Below, in pieces: positions 12,748 through 21,963 of a DNA stretch of 39,455 bases. How positions within the stretch are numbered: the first letter of the stretch is position 1; every line of letters begins with the position of its first letter. The translations under genes were made by a program, and so were the position numbers. Where the stretch lies: the NCBI RefSeq assembly GCF_000372365.1, contig NZ_AQUU01000017.1, forward strand, positions 1 to 39,455. The letters are read 5' to 3'. The DNA comes from Aggregatibacter actinomycetemcomitans DSM 8324. GTDB lineage: Bacteria > Pseudomonadota > Gammaproteobacteria > Enterobacterales > Pasteurellaceae. The notes beneath the pieces were generated by a model, which had not been told where the DNA came from, did no database searches, and was given only the letters and a program-made list of their open reading frames with translations.

Positions 12748-13503
12748 ATGAGACAATCTCTTCGTCATCAAAAAATTGTCGAACTGGTGAAGCAAAAAGG
12801 GTATTTGAGCACCGATGAATTGGTGGCTTTGTTTGATGTGAGCCCGCAAACCATTCGACGCGATTTAAATGAACTGGCCGAAGCCAACTTCATTCGCCGC
12901 CATCATGGAGGTGCCGCTTCGCCTTCCAGCGCCGAAAACAGCGATTATCACGATCGCAAGCACTTTTTTTCTCAAGAAAAAAATCGTATCGCCAAACAGG
13001 CGGTTGAGCTCATTCCGAACGGCGCCTCATTGTTTATCGACATCGGTACTACCTCTGAAGCCGTTTCTTTCGCTTTACTGGGGCACCAAAGACTGCGTAT
13101 CGTCACCAATAATCTCAATGCCGCGCATATTCTCATGCAAAATGACTCCTTCGATATTACCATCGCCAGCGGTTCTTTACGTCAAGATGGCGGCATTATC
13201 GGCGAATCGACGGTGGAGTTTTTGTCCCAATTCCGTCTGGATTTCGGTGTGTTAGGCATCAGCGCCATTGATTTAGACGGCACATTGCTGGATTACGATT
13301 ACCACGAAGTGCAGGTTAAACGAGCAATTATCGATAATTCCCGCAATACCTTGTTAGTCACCGACCATTCTAAATTCAGCCGCCGCGCCATGGTAAAACT
13401 GGGTTCAATCACCGATGTGGAATATGTTTTTACCGACATGGACGTACCGCCGAGCATTGATGAACTGCTGAAAAACAAAAATGTCAATTTAGTTGTTTGC
13501 TAG
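12748..13503 (+). CDS. glpR: DeoR-family glycerol-3-phosphate regulon repressor
   Basis: Transcriptional repressor of glycerol-3-phosphate use, released by glycerol-3-phosphate in E. coli. The product is 251 residues. The N-terminal DeoR helix-turn-helix reads STDELVALFDVSPQTIRRDL (about residues 18-37), and the C-terminal sugar-phosphate-sensing domain shows DIGTT near residue 92, the VTNN segment, and DYDYHEVQVKRAI near 180. The ATG has GAGGA 8-12 bases upstream. It is the last gene of the glp cluster and is closed by a USS-pair terminator. Confidence 0.94.
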   Translation: MRQSLRHQKIVELVKQKGYLSTDELVALFDVSPQTIRRDLNELAEANFIRRHHGGAASPSSAENSDYHDRKHFFSQEKNRIAKQAVELIPNGASLFIDIGTTSEAVSFALLGHQRLRIVTNNLNAAHILMQNDSFDITIASGSLRQDGGIIGESTVEFLSQFRLDFGVLGISAIDLDGTLLDYDYHEVQVKRAIIDNSRNTLLVTDHSKFSRRAMVKLGSITDVEYVFTDMDVPPSIDELLKNKNVNLVVC

Positions 13504-13523
13504 CGTTTTATTGGTTTTTACGT

Positions 13524-13557
13524 AAAAAGTGCGGTGGATTTTCACCGCACTTTTTTC
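13524..13557 (+). terminator. USS-pair intrinsic terminator after glpR
   Basis: Two head-to-head uptake sequences form a perfect 13-bp stem (13524-13536 / 13543-13555, sequence AAAAAGTGCGGTG and its complement) with a 6-base loop, followed by T-rich sequence. It lies 20 bases after the glpR stop. USS pairs acting as terminators are well known in Pasteurellaceae. Confidence 0.9.
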
Positions 13558-13748
13558 TTCTTTATCTCCCGTCTTCGCATTTTTTGAATTTCTTTTTTTC
13601 TTGCTAAAAACTTATTTTTCTATATAAAATAAGTTACCTTTCGATATTGATAAAAATGCTTATTTATTGATCACTTGTAAAATTGATACAGTTTATCTGA
13701 TTGATTTTTCTGCAAACACGTTTTAGCAAAAATCTTATATTGCTTTTA

Positions 13749-13790
13749 TTGTATTCATTTATAAAAAGATCGATAATGAGAATGATTATC
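13749..13790 (+). promoter_or_regulatory. Fur-regulated promoter of the receptor pseudogene
   Basis: A 19-base Fur box at 13772-13790 matches the consensus GATAATGATAATCATTATC at 17 of 19 positions. It overlaps the likely -10 element GATAAT (13772-13777), which sits 17 bases after TTGTAT (13749-13754). Iron-loaded Fur would therefore block RNA polymerase. The remaining sequence from 13560 to 13748 is AT-rich and otherwise unremarkable. Confidence 0.75.
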
Positions 13791-13826
13791 AAAACTAATA
13801 AAAATAAACTTTCCTAAGGAGAATAA

Positions 13827-16016
13827 ATGAGCAAGTTTATTAAATTTGGTCACATTTTGCATTTTAAACGTGCTGAATGTTGCCAATGCAGAGGAACAAT
13901 TAGATCAAATCGACGTTGTTGAAAAAACCATTGCGAACGAGAAAAAACCGTTCACCGAGGCAAAAGCTAAAAGTACCCGCGAGAATGTCTTCAAGTCCAC
14001 AGAAACCGTTGATAATGTGGTACGCAGTATTCCCGGGGCATTTACTCAACAGGATAAAGGTTCCGGCGTACTATCCTTAAACATTCGTGGCGAAACCGGG
14101 TTCGGACGGGCGAACACCATGGTTGATGGGGTGACACAAACTTTTTATTCAACCTCTATGGATGCAGGGCGTACAGGTGGTAACTCGCAGTTTGGTGCGG
14201 CAATCGATCCGAATTTTATTGCCGGTATAGATTTAACCAAAGGCAACTTTAGCGGAACCGGTGGGGTAAATTCCTTGTACGGGGCGGCAAATTTCAGAAC
14301 TTTGGGTGTGAATGATGTGATTCAGGGGGATAAAAACTATGGCTTCCTCACCAAAGGATTAAGCGGCGATAACGAAACCAAATATAACTACATGGCAATG
14401 GGTGCTGCCCGTAAATGGTTGGATAATGGCGGATATATTGGCGTTCTGTATGGCTATAGCCAAAGAGAGGTTTCACAAAATTATAAGGTCGGCGGTGGTG
14501 GAGAACGTATCTCCGATGTAGGTAAAGGGTTTCTTGAACGAAAAAGAAATGAATTTTTTCGTAGCCATCAGTTGAAATTTAACAGTGAGAAAAACGAATG
14601 GGAACGTGACTTTTCGATAAAAAATTCAGCGGGTAAGAGTACGTGGGAATATCCCTGGAATAAAAAATATAACGATCCGCAAAAGCTAAAGGAATATATC
14701 GCCGAGTTAGGTAAAATCTGGAATGAAAACGAAGTGCCGCAATGGGATTTAACACCGATAGATCCTTCAAGTTTGGTTCAGCGTTCAAAAAGCCATTTAG
14801 TGAAAGTGGAATTTTCGGATGATCGACATACCTTAAATTTACAATACCGAACTCTTGATAATCATATCGGTAGTCGAAAAATCGAGAATCGGAATTATCA
14901 GTTAAATTACAATTTTAATAATAATGGCTATCTTGATCTCAATGTATTGCTGGCGCATAACGTAGGCAAACAAAAGTATCCGAGCGGTTCACGTTTTGGC
15001 GGCTGGCAGGTATTGAAATATTTGGAAACCAAAAATACAGCGGATATTATTGATATTAGTAACAGTTATACCTTTTCGCTGCCAAAAGAAACCGATCTAA
15101 AAACGACCTTAGGCGTGAATTTATTTAAAAATCAATATACTAAAAATCGTTTCCCGGAAGAACTCAGTCCTTTTTACGACGGTCCTTCGCAAAAAAGCGG
15201 ACTATATGACTTCTTAGGTCGTTTCAAAGGCGATAAAGGCATACTTCCGCAAAAATCGACCATTTACCGCCAAGTTGGGTAACGACGACCGGGCTGAGCT
15301 ATACGATTCAGCACCGAAATTATCAAAAACGCGTTAATAAACGCGGCTTAGAATTAGAGCTTAATTATGATGCGGGTCGGTTCTTTACTAATTTATCTTA
15401 CGCTTATCAGAAAACCAATCAGCCGACTAACTACAGCGATGCCAGTGAATCACCAAATAACGCATCGAAACAGGATCAAATTAAACAAGGCTATGGTTTA
15501 ACTAAAATTTCTATGTTGCCGAGAGACTATGGTCGCTTGGAAATCGGTTCGCGCTGGTTTGATCGTAAATTAACCATCGGAAGTGCGGTCAGATATTACG
15601 GTAAAAGTAAACGTGCCACTACGGAAGAAAGATACATTGACGGCACGAAACCCGGCAATACCGCTGATCCGCATAATATCGGCAAACGTGTGATTAAAGA
15701 AACCGAGACTATTGATAAGCAACCGTTGGTGGTTGATTTCTATGTGGCGTATGAACCCGTCGAAAATTTAGTCATTCGCGCGGATATACAAAATGCCTTT
15801 GATAAAAGATATATTGACCCGTTGGATGCCGCAAATGACGCAGCAACCCAACGCTATTTCTCCACCTTTGAGAATCTCAATTCCTATGGAGATGATATAG
15901 TTCAGTGTGATTCTAACGGATTATGTAACGGAAGATATGGCGGAAAGACCAATTCTATTCTGAATAATTATGCCAGAGGGAGGACTTTCGTCTTATCGGT
16001 GAGTTATAAATTCTGA
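13827..16016 (+). pseudogene. TonB-dependent outer-membrane receptor, disrupted
   Basis: Remains of a TonB-dependent receptor. The plug domain is clear (DNVVRSIPGAFTQQDKGSG, then LNIRGETGFGRANTMVDG), as is a C-terminal barrel ending LSVSYKF. It resembles the neisserial TdfH (CbpA)-type receptors and related Pasteurellaceae heme or metal receptors; the ligand is uncertain. Two lesions are seen. First, a one-base shift in the signal peptide: ATG 13827 reads MSKFIKFGHIL, then the frame must change near 13854-13858 to continue ILNVLNVANAEEQ. Second, at about 15270-15282 the frame stops after [10 protein letters not shown] and a different frame resumes at [17 protein letters not shown]. About 190 residues are missing there, judged from the roughly 920-residue family (730 codons remain). 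The Fur promoter and AAGGA site are intact. Confidence 0.88.
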
Positions 16017-16065
16017 TAATTTAACTGATAGAACACCTAGAGACATCGATCGAGTACTAACAGGA

Positions 16066-16100
16066 CCTGTATATTTATTATTGTTTAATAAATATACAGG
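16066..16100. repeat. Perfect 15-bp inverted repeat downstream of the receptor relic
   Basis: CCTGTATATTTATTA at 16066-16080 is repeated inverted at 16086-16100 with a 5-base loop. It is AT-rich, with no T-run directly after. It is the most regular element in the gene-free stretch 16017-16605. Apart from this, the terminator at 16116, the inverted repeat at 16451 and a USS at about 16555, I see no gene there; the sequence is AT-rich and may be degenerate. Confidence 0.55.
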
Positions 16101-16115
16101 CATAGTAGACAAAAG

Positions 16116-16137
16116 AGTTGGTTTTACCAACTTTTTC
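16116..16137 (+). terminator. Intrinsic terminator
   Basis: A 7-bp stem (AGTTGGT 16116-16122 / ACCAACT 16126-16132) with a 3-base loop, followed by TTTT. It lies about 100 bases after the receptor relic stop and would end plus-strand transcription. Confidence 0.65.
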
Positions 16138-16450
16138 TATTTATAAGATCCCTAATAAGTAATACATTGCGCATACTTGTCAAACTATGATGCACGGCTA
16201 ATTTTTGTTTTAATATTTTAATCCCTTAAGTCGATTAGTTGTTTTTCAATGCCTAAACCGGCATATTGTTCAAACGTGAATAACTAATTCATATATCGCT
16301 TTTGAGCTCCTATACGCACTTCTGACATTGCGCTGTTTATAAGAAAAATTCTCATTCGGCTTGTCCGAGCGTTCCGTCAAAAACGTTTGATGATTTCGAT
16401 ACCACGAATAGCGCAGGACATAAAAGTGATTTTTTTGTTGATAAATTCAA

Positions 16451-16495
16451 AAAAGTGGGTTAACGCCTCGTACTATAAGGTCTTAACCCACTTTT
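16451..16495. repeat. 13-bp inverted repeat resembling a corrupted USS pair
   Basis: AAAAGTGGGTTAA at 16451-16463 and its exact complement at 16483-16495, with a 19-base loop. Each arm looks like a USS core lacking one C (AAAGTGGGT instead of AAAGTGCGGT). Both arms carry the same change, so the stem is still perfect. It may act as a bidirectional terminator, including for the minus-strand ABC gene that ends at 16606. Confidence 0.5.
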
Positions 16496-16605
16496 ATCCG
16501 CTACTTTTCTGCTATACCCTTTTCAAGGGTTTTAAAAAACACCATAAAATACTACCGCACTTTAGGAGTATCGATCGGATTCTGTGATGAAGTAGCGCGA
16601 AAATC

Positions 16606-18423
16606 TTAACCGGTAGTCAATATCCAGCTTCCATCAGCCTGCAATTCTAAACGCTGTTGATGCAACGGCACCAACGCCGAACGATGCCCTACGCTGATAA
16701 TCGTCGTATTCGGCAATGTGTGGCGAATGAGACGATACATGGCGTTTTCCAATCCTTCGTCAAGACTGGCGGTGGCTTCGTCTAAAAAGGCGACTTGTGG
16801 CTTGTGCAATAATAAACGGGCGAAAGCAAGGCGTTGTTGTTCACCAAGGGATAAAATGCGACTCCAGTCTTGTTCCTGTGCCAAACGATCCTGTAAATGA
16901 GCCAGCTGAACCTGTTTTAACACCTTGCTGACCTCTGTCAAATCCGCCTTTTCTATGGAGCTCGGATAATACAGCGCTGTGAGTAAATCCCCTTGTGGCA
17001 GATAAGGGCGCTGCGAGAGGAACAAGGTATTGTGTTGCGGGCAGAACACTTCTCCTTGAGCGTATAACCATAGCCCCGCTACGGTGCGTAATAAGGTGGT
17101 TTTACCTACGCCCGATTGCCCTTGGATGAGCAAAGAATGTCCTTGCGGTAGGGTGAGATTGAGATCTTTAATCAGCGTTTTGCCAAGGGGGGATTTGACG
17201 CTGAGATGTTGGAAAATCACATCGCTCGGGTGGTCGGAAATGTGAGTTTTGCTTTCTTTTTGTGCCGCTTCGACGCTGTATTTGAAACCGGTTAAACGGT
17301 CTAACGTGGCTTTATATTCGGCGAAATTGTCGTAAGTGTTACGGAAAAAGGAGAGATTTGAGTGTAACTGCCCGAAAACCTGTAAGGTTTGCATTAAGTC
17401 GCCCAGTTTAATTTGTTTTTCAAAATAGCGACCCACTTGAATGAGTAGCGGAAACACCACCGAAATTTGGCTTACCACCAAGTTGAACCCGGAGAATTTT
17501 AACGTCCGGAACACGATGCCCCACATGTTGCCGATAACCGAGCGAAATTGTTTATATAGATGGCTTTTTTCCACTTTTTCACCAGTATAGAACGCGATAC
17601 TTTCGGCGTATTCTTTTACGCGAATTAAGGAATAACGATAGTTCGCGTTTAATTTTTCATTAGCGAAATTCAAGCGGATTAAGGGTTTTCCGAGCCAGAA
17701 GGCGATGAGCGTGGTGAAAATCACGTAAGCGAACACCAAGAACACCATCATGTGCGGAATTTTTACTCCCAGCACGCTCATTGGACCCGCCAATCCCCAC
17801 AACAAAATGGTGTAGGAAATCATGGAGGTGACAGCATTAATCACGCCGGTGCTAAGGGAAAGGGTGGTTTTGACGTAAGCTTGCACGTCTTGTTGAATCC
17901 GTTGATCGGGGTTGTCCAGATTATGACCGGTATATTGGCTTTTATAGTAAGCGCGATTGCTCATCCATTTTTCTACCATTTCGCTATTCAGCCATTCAAT
18001 CCAGTTAATGGAAAAGCGTTGGCTGACATAATAGCTAATAAGCGCCGAGAGGACGGAAAAGCCGGCAATAAAGCCAAAGAGGATCATTTGATTCCAAAAC
18101 ACCGGTTCGTTGAATTCCTGGAGCGAGGTGTACAGATTGTTGTACCAAGTAGAGTACACCAGGCTAAGACGCACGCTAAAGAGTGTCAAGGTGACGATTA
18201 AAGTGAAAAATAGCAGCGGTTTGATGCTGCGCTTCGGCGAAAGATAGCCGCCGGCGAACATCCAGAATTGTTTGCCCCAGCTGGTGAGATGCACTAATAA
18301 AAAAATACTGAAACTGAAAACAACGGCGGTAATTGCCAAGGTTTTTGCAATCCAAAGTAAAGAAGTGATAATTTCCTGAGTATGATCCATCATATAATCC
18401 GATAACAAAAAAGTGCGGTTCAT
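16606..18423 (-). CDS. ABC transporter, fused permease and ATPase (SbmA/YddA type)
   Basis: Inner-membrane ABC half-transporter of 605 residues, probably acting as a homodimer. The N-terminal permease domain (about 20-380, six membrane segments) is of the SbmA/BacA-like kind; the C-terminal ATPase has Walker A GQSGVGKTT, signature LSLGEQQR and Walker B VAFLDEATASLD. It resembles H. influenzae HI_0036 and E. coli YddA; the substrate is unknown. The start is uncertain. The first ATG (18421-18423) has no ribosome-binding site, and its first codons read through a USS. ATG pairs at codons 11 and 12 (about 18393) with GGA upstream are a real alternative. The gene is divergent from yidE, an order shared from memory with HI_0036/HI_0035. 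Confidence 0.9.
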   Translation of the reverse strand: MNRTFLLSDYMMDHTQEIITSLLWIAKTLAITAVVFSFSIFLLVHLTSWGKQFWMFAGGYLSPKRSIKPLLFFTLIVTLTLFSVRLSLVYSTWYNNLYTSLQEFNEPVFWNQMILFGFIAGFSVLSALISYYVSQRFSINWIEWLNSEMVEKWMSNRAYYKSQYTGHNLDNPDQRIQQDVQAYVKTTLSLSTGVINAVTSMISYTILLWGLAGPMSVLGVKIPHMMVFLVFAYVIFTTLIAFWLGKPLIRLNFANEKLNANYRYSLIRVKEYAESIAFYTGEKVEKSHLYKQFRSVIGNMWGIVFRTLKFSGFNLVVSQISVVFPLLIQVGRYFEKQIKLGDLMQTLQVFGQLHSNLSFFRNTYDNFAEYKATLDRLTGFKYSVEAAQKESKTHISDHPSDVIFQHLSVKSPLGKTLIKDLNLTLPQGHSLLIQGQSGVGKTTLLRTVAGLWLYAQGEVFCPQHNTLFLSQRPYLPQGDLLTALYYPSSIEKADLTEVSKVLKQVQLAHLQDRLAQEQDWSRILSLGEQQRLAFARLLLHKPQVAFLDEATASLDEGLENAMYRLIRHTLPNTTIISVGHRSALVPLHQQRLELQADGSWILTTG

Positions 18424-18507
18424 TTTAAAAAGATTTTCTTATTAGGCAAGTAAAAATGTGATGGAGGTGGCATTTTTTAGCTTTACTTCAGCAAGTGAAA
18501 AATCAAC

Positions 18508-18517
18508 TTGTTATAAT
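18508..18517 (+). promoter_or_regulatory. Extended -10 promoter of yidE
   Basis: TATAAT at 18512-18517 is preceded by TGT (18509-18511), making an extended -10 element. No good -35 is visible. It lies 30 bases before the yidE ATG in the 123-base divergent gap. Confidence 0.6.
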
Positions 18518-18546
18518 CTTTTCAGCTAATTTTGTTTGAGGTAGAT

Positions 18547-20205
18547 ATGAGCGATATTGCAATTACGACGAGCCTATTAGCGTTAGTTGCCGTTATCGGG
18601 CTATGGATCGGACATTGGAAAATCAAAGGCGTCGGTTTCGGCGTGGGGGGCGTGCTGTTCGGTGGAATCATCGTGGCGCATTTTACCAATGAATACGGGC
18701 TGAAGCTGGATATGCACACGTTGCATTTCGTGCAGGAATTCGGCTTAATTCTGTTTGTTTATACCATCGGGATTCAGGTTGGTCCGGGATTTTTCTCATC
18801 GTTGCGCCGTTCAGGATTAAAACTGAACGGTTTTGCATTTTTAATCGTGCTGCTCGGCGGGCTCACTGTGGTAGTGATTCATAAGTTTGCGGGCGTGCCG
18901 TTGGATATTATCTTGGGGATTTATTCCGGAGCGGTAACCAATACGCCGTCTCTCGGTGCGGGACAACAGATTTTAAGCGAATTGGGCTTTGCTGATGCAA
19001 ACACCACCATGGGGACAGCATACGCAATGGCTTATCCTTTCGGTATTTGCGGGATTTTGTTATGTATGTGGCTCATTCGCCTGGCGTTTAAAGTGAAAGT
19101 GGACGACGAAGAACGTAATTTCCAGCATGAAAGCGGGCAGGATAAAGAATCTTTGGGCTCCATTAACGTAAAAGTAACCAACAAAAACCTGGATGGTTTG
19201 CGCTTGGCGGATATTCCGGGTTTTGAAAGTCATGATGTGGTCTGTTCCCGTTTGAAACGTGGTGACGACATCAGCGTGCCGAAAGCCGATACAGAAATTT
19301 TTCCGGATGACGTGTTACACTTGGTAGGAGAAACGCCGGCATTGAAAAAAATGCGTTTGGTCATCGGCGAGGAATTGGATTTACCGATTTCCAACATCAG
19401 CGGCGAAATTCGTGCCGAACGGGTTGTCGTTACCAGCGAAAAAGTGCTGGGCAAGAAAATCAAATCGCTGGGTATTCACCAAAAATACGGTGTGGTGATT
19501 TCCCGTTTGAACCGTGCCGGGGTGGAACTGGTGCCGACCGCCAACACCAGCCTGCAATTCGGTGACGTGTTGCACATGGTCGGGCGCACCGATGTGTTAA
19601 ATAACGCCATTTCCGTGATCGGTAACGCCGAACAAAAATTACAACAAGTGCAAATGTTACCGGTGTTTATCGGGATCGGCTTGGGTGTGTTGTTGGGCTC
19701 CATTCCGTTTTACATTCCCGGTTTTCCGGTGGCATTAAAACTCGGTTTGGCGGGCGGTCCGTTAGTGGTCGCATTGATTTTGGCACGGATCGGTAGTGTG
19801 GGAAAACTGTATTGGTTTATGCCGCCGAGCGCCAACCTTGCTTTGCGTGAAATCGGGATCGTTCTGTTCCTGGCGGTGGTCGGGTTAAAATCGGGCGGCA
19901 GCTTCCTGGATACCCTGCTTAACGGCAGCGGTTTGGAATGGATGGGCTACGGCGTGATTATTACTTTGGTTCCGCTGCTGATTACTGGCATTGTTGCCCG
20001 CTTATACAGCAAGCTCAATTACCTTTCCCTGTGCGGCGTGCTGGCGGGTTCCATGACCGATCCGCCGGCGCTGGCTTTCGCCAATGCTATTAAAGAAGAA
20101 AGCGGCGCGGCGGCATTGTCTTATGCCACAGTGTATCCGCTCGCCATGTTCCTGCGGATTATTTCACCGCAGTTATTGGCGTTGCTGTTGTGGAGTTTCG
20201 CCTAG
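18547..20205 (+). CDS. yidE: YidE-type aspartate:alanine exchanger-family transporter
   Basis: Inner-membrane protein of the AAE transporter family, YidE subfamily; 552 residues, close to E. coli YidE and H. influenzae HI_0035. Two membrane blocks (about 1-190 and 370-552) flank two cytoplasmic TrkA-C-like regulatory domains (about 200-360). The family stretches [18 protein letters not shown] and [14 protein letters not shown] are present. The substrate of YidE is not established; the aspartate:alanine name comes from AspT. The ATG at 18547 has GAGG upstream; the frame also opens at a TTG 5 codons earlier, which I reject. A USS-pair terminator follows. Confidence 0.93.
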   Translation: MSDIAITTSLLALVAVIGLWIGHWKIKGVGFGVGGVLFGGIIVAHFTNEYGLKLDMHTLHFVQEFGLILFVYTIGIQVGPGFFSSLRRSGLKLNGFAFLIVLLGGLTVVVIHKFAGVPLDIILGIYSGAVTNTPSLGAGQQILSELGFADANTTMGTAYAMAYPFGICGILLCMWLIRLAFKVKVDDEERNFQHESGQDKESLGSINVKVTNKNLDGLRLADIPGFESHDVVCSRLKRGDDISVPKADTEIFPDDVLHLVGETPALKKMRLVIGEELDLPISNISGEIRAERVVVTSEKVLGKKIKSLGIHQKYGVVISRLNRAGVELVPTANTSLQFGDVLHMVGRTDVLNNAISVIGNAEQKLQQVQMLPVFIGIGLGVLLGSIPFYIPGFPVALKLGLAGGPLVVALILARIGSVGKLYWFMPPSANLALREIGIVLFLAVVGLKSGGSFLDTLLNGSGLEWMGYGVIITLVPLLITGIVARLYSKLNYLSLCGVLAGSMTDPPALAFANAIKEESGAAALSYATVYPLAMFLRIISPQLLALLLWSFA

Positions 20206-20218
20206 TAAAAAACGCGAT

Positions 20219-20278
20219 AAAAACCGACCGCACTTTATGCGACGACAGATTTCGCCGTGTAAAGTGCGGTCGGTTTTT
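20219..20278. terminator. USS-pair terminator between yidE and pyrH
   Basis: A perfect 19-bp stem, 20219-20237 / 20260-20278, made of two inverted USS cores with flanks, with a 22-base loop. T5 ends the right arm, so it can terminate the plus-strand yidE transcript. The symmetric A5 start means it could also work on the minus strand. Confidence 0.85.
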
Positions 20279-20299
20279 GCGGCATTTTCCAATGTTTGC

Positions 20300-20328
20300 T
20301 TCACAGGTTAGGCAAGATCCATTAAAAT
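20300..20328 (+). promoter_or_regulatory. Candidate pyrH promoter
   Basis: TTCACA (20300-20305), a 17-base spacer and TAAAAT (20323-20328); five of six bases match consensus at each box. It sits just after the yidE terminator and 33 bases before the pyrH ATG. Confidence 0.55.
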
Positions 20329-20361
20329 GAACCAATTTTTGTTAACACAAAAGGGAAAAAT

Positions 20362-21075
20362 ATGAGCCAACCGATTTATAAAAGAATTCTGTTAAAACTC
20401 AGTGGTGAAGCCTTACAAGGCGATGAAGAATTCGGTATCGATCCTTCCATTTTGGATAGAATGGCGTTAGAAATTAAGGAGCTCGTCGAAATGGACGTGG
20501 AGGTCGGCGTTGTGTTGGGTGGTGGCAATTTATTCCGCGGTGCCAAACTTGCCAAAGCCGGTATGAACCGCGTGGTAGGCGACCACATGGGGATGTTGGC
20601 GACGGTGATGAACGGTTTGGCGATGCGTGACGCGCTGCACCGCGCCGATGTCAACGCCAAATTAATGTCCGCCTTTCAGTTAAACGGTATTTGCGATACC
20701 TACAACTGGTCCGAAGCCATCAAAATGTTACGCGAAAAACGCGTCGTGATTTTCTCTGCCGGCACCGGCAGCCCTTTCTTTACCACCGATTCCGCCGCTT
20801 GTTTACGCGGTATTGAAATTGAAGCGGATGTGGTGTTAAAAGCCACCAAAGTGGATGGCGTGTACGACTGCGATCCGGCCAAAAATACCAATGCCAAACT
20901 GTATAAAAACTTAACCTATGCGGAAGTCATCGATAAAGAATTAAAAGTGATGGATCTTGCCGCCTTTACCCTCGCCCGCGACCACGGTATACCAATTCGG
21001 GTCTTCAATATGGGTAAACCGGGCGCATTACGCCAAGTCATCCTCGATACCGATGTCGGCACGACCATTTGTTAA
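20362..21075 (+). CDS. pyrH: UMP kinase
   Basis: Bacterial UMP kinase of the amino-acid-kinase fold, a cytoplasmic hexamer that makes UDP from UMP and is GTP-activated and UTP-inhibited in enterobacteria. The product is 237 residues. KLSGEALQG near residue 12, GGGNLFRGA near 53, [13 protein letters not shown]-like phosphate-binding residues ([13 protein letters not shown]) near 135, and [11 protein letters not shown] near 163 are intact. AAAGGG lies 7-12 bases before the ATG. It opens the envelope cluster; rpsB and tsf, which precede it in E. coli, are not here. A terminator follows at 21095. Confidence 0.97.
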   Translation: MSQPIYKRILLKLSGEALQGDEEFGIDPSILDRMALEIKELVEMDVEVGVVLGGGNLFRGAKLAKAGMNRVVGDHMGMLATVMNGLAMRDALHRADVNAKLMSAFQLNGICDTYNWSEAIKMLREKRVVIFSAGTGSPFFTTDSAACLRGIEIEADVVLKATKVDGVYDCDPAKNTNAKLYKNLTYAEVIDKELKVMDLAAFTLARDHGIPIRVFNMGKPGALRQVILDTDVGTTIC

Positions 21076-21094
21076 GCGGGGTTTCGTGAAAAGG

Positions 21095-21127
21095 AAAAAC
21101 GGTAGAAATGATTTTCTACCGTTTTTT
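21095..21127 (+). terminator. Intrinsic terminator after pyrH
   Basis: A perfect 14-bp stem (AAAAACGGTAGAAA 21095-21108 / complement 21113-21126) with a 4-base loop ending in T6, 20 bases after the pyrH stop. Confidence 0.88.
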
Positions 21128-21231
21128 GTATGAAAAAAACACATGAAAATTCGACCGCACTTTGTTGCCCATCAAAAAATAAAATACAGCAAAAATTTAC
21201 GCCTGAAAGCCGTGCTTCCAAAAGAAAATGA

Positions 21232-21260
21232 TTCAAAATTTTACAAAAATCCAGTAGAAT
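21232..21260 (+). promoter_or_regulatory. Candidate frr promoter
   Basis: TTCAAA (21232-21237), a 17-base spacer and TAGAAT (21255-21260), about 40 bases before the frr start and after the pyrH terminator, which makes a separate frr promoter necessary. Confidence 0.45.
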
Positions 21261-21299
21261 CACGCCGTTTTATCTTTATTTATTAAAAAGGAAAGTTGA

Positions 21300-21857
21300 A
21301 TGATTAAGCAAATTAAACAAGATGCCGAAGACCGTATGGAAAAAAGCCTGGACGCGTTAAAAGGGCATATTGCAAAAATCCGTACTGGTCGTGCGCAGCC
21401 AAGTTTATTGGATGCGATTCAAGTGGATTATTACGGTTCTGCAACACCGTTACGCCAATTAGCCAATGTGGTGGCGGAAGATGCGCGTACGTTGGCGGTG
21501 ACCGTATTCGATCGTTCTTTGATTCAAGCGGTGGAAAAAGCCATTTTGACTTCCGATTTAGGCTTAAATCCGTCTTCTGCCGGCACCACCATTCGCGTGC
21601 CGCTACCACCATTAACGGAAGAACGTCGTCGTGAGTTAATCAAAATCGTGAAAGCGGAAGGCGAACAGGGCAAAGTGGCGATTCGTAACGTGCGCCGTGA
21701 TGCTAACGATAAAATCAAAGCCTTGTTAAAAGACAAAGAAATCAGCGAAAACGATCAGCACAAAGCGGAAGAGGTGATTCAAAAATTAACCGATAGCTTC
21801 ATCAAAAAAGTGGATGATGTGTTGGCGGACAAAGAAAAAGAATTACTTGATTTCTAA
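21300..21857 (+). CDS. frr: Ribosome recycling factor
   Basis: Cytoplasmic factor that, with EF-G, splits the post-termination ribosome. The product is 185 residues, the standard length, with the three-helix-bundle and hinge sequence features: [21 protein letters not shown] near residue 25 (hinge region), [15 protein letters not shown] near 103, and [12 protein letters not shown] near 128. AAGGAAAG lies just before the ATG. It is flanked by its own candidate promoter and terminator, so it may be a monocistronic unit inside the cluster. Confidence 0.97.
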   Translation: MIKQIKQDAEDRMEKSLDALKGHIAKIRTGRAQPSLLDAIQVDYYGSATPLRQLANVVAEDARTLAVTVFDRSLIQAVEKAILTSDLGLNPSSAGTTIRVPLPPLTEERRRELIKIVKAEGEQGKVAIRNVRRDANDKIKALLKDKEISENDQHKAEEVIQKLTDSFIKKVDDVLADKEKELLDF

Positions 21858-21879
21858 TTGCTGAACATCGCTAAACACG

Positions 21880-21905
21880 GACGCAGTGGCTTACTGCGTC
21901 TTTTC
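21880..21905 (+). terminator. Intrinsic terminator after frr
   Basis: An 8-bp stem (GACGCAGT 21880-21887 / ACTGCGTC 21893-21900) with a 5-base loop followed by TTTT, 22 bases after the frr stop. Confidence 0.85.
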
Positions 21906-21963
21906 TTATGCGGGCGCGTTTATTTTATTGCCCGACAACTCTGCAAAGTGCGGTCAAAATTTT

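Noticed and set aside
15513-16016. Separate 167-residue gene
   Set aside because: It is the C-terminal barrel of the broken TonB receptor; matching sequence continues upstream of its first ATG without any start signal.
16387-16587. 66-codon frame in the gene-free stretch
   Set aside because: It runs through a hairpin and a USS, lacks a ribosome-binding site and resembles nothing I know.
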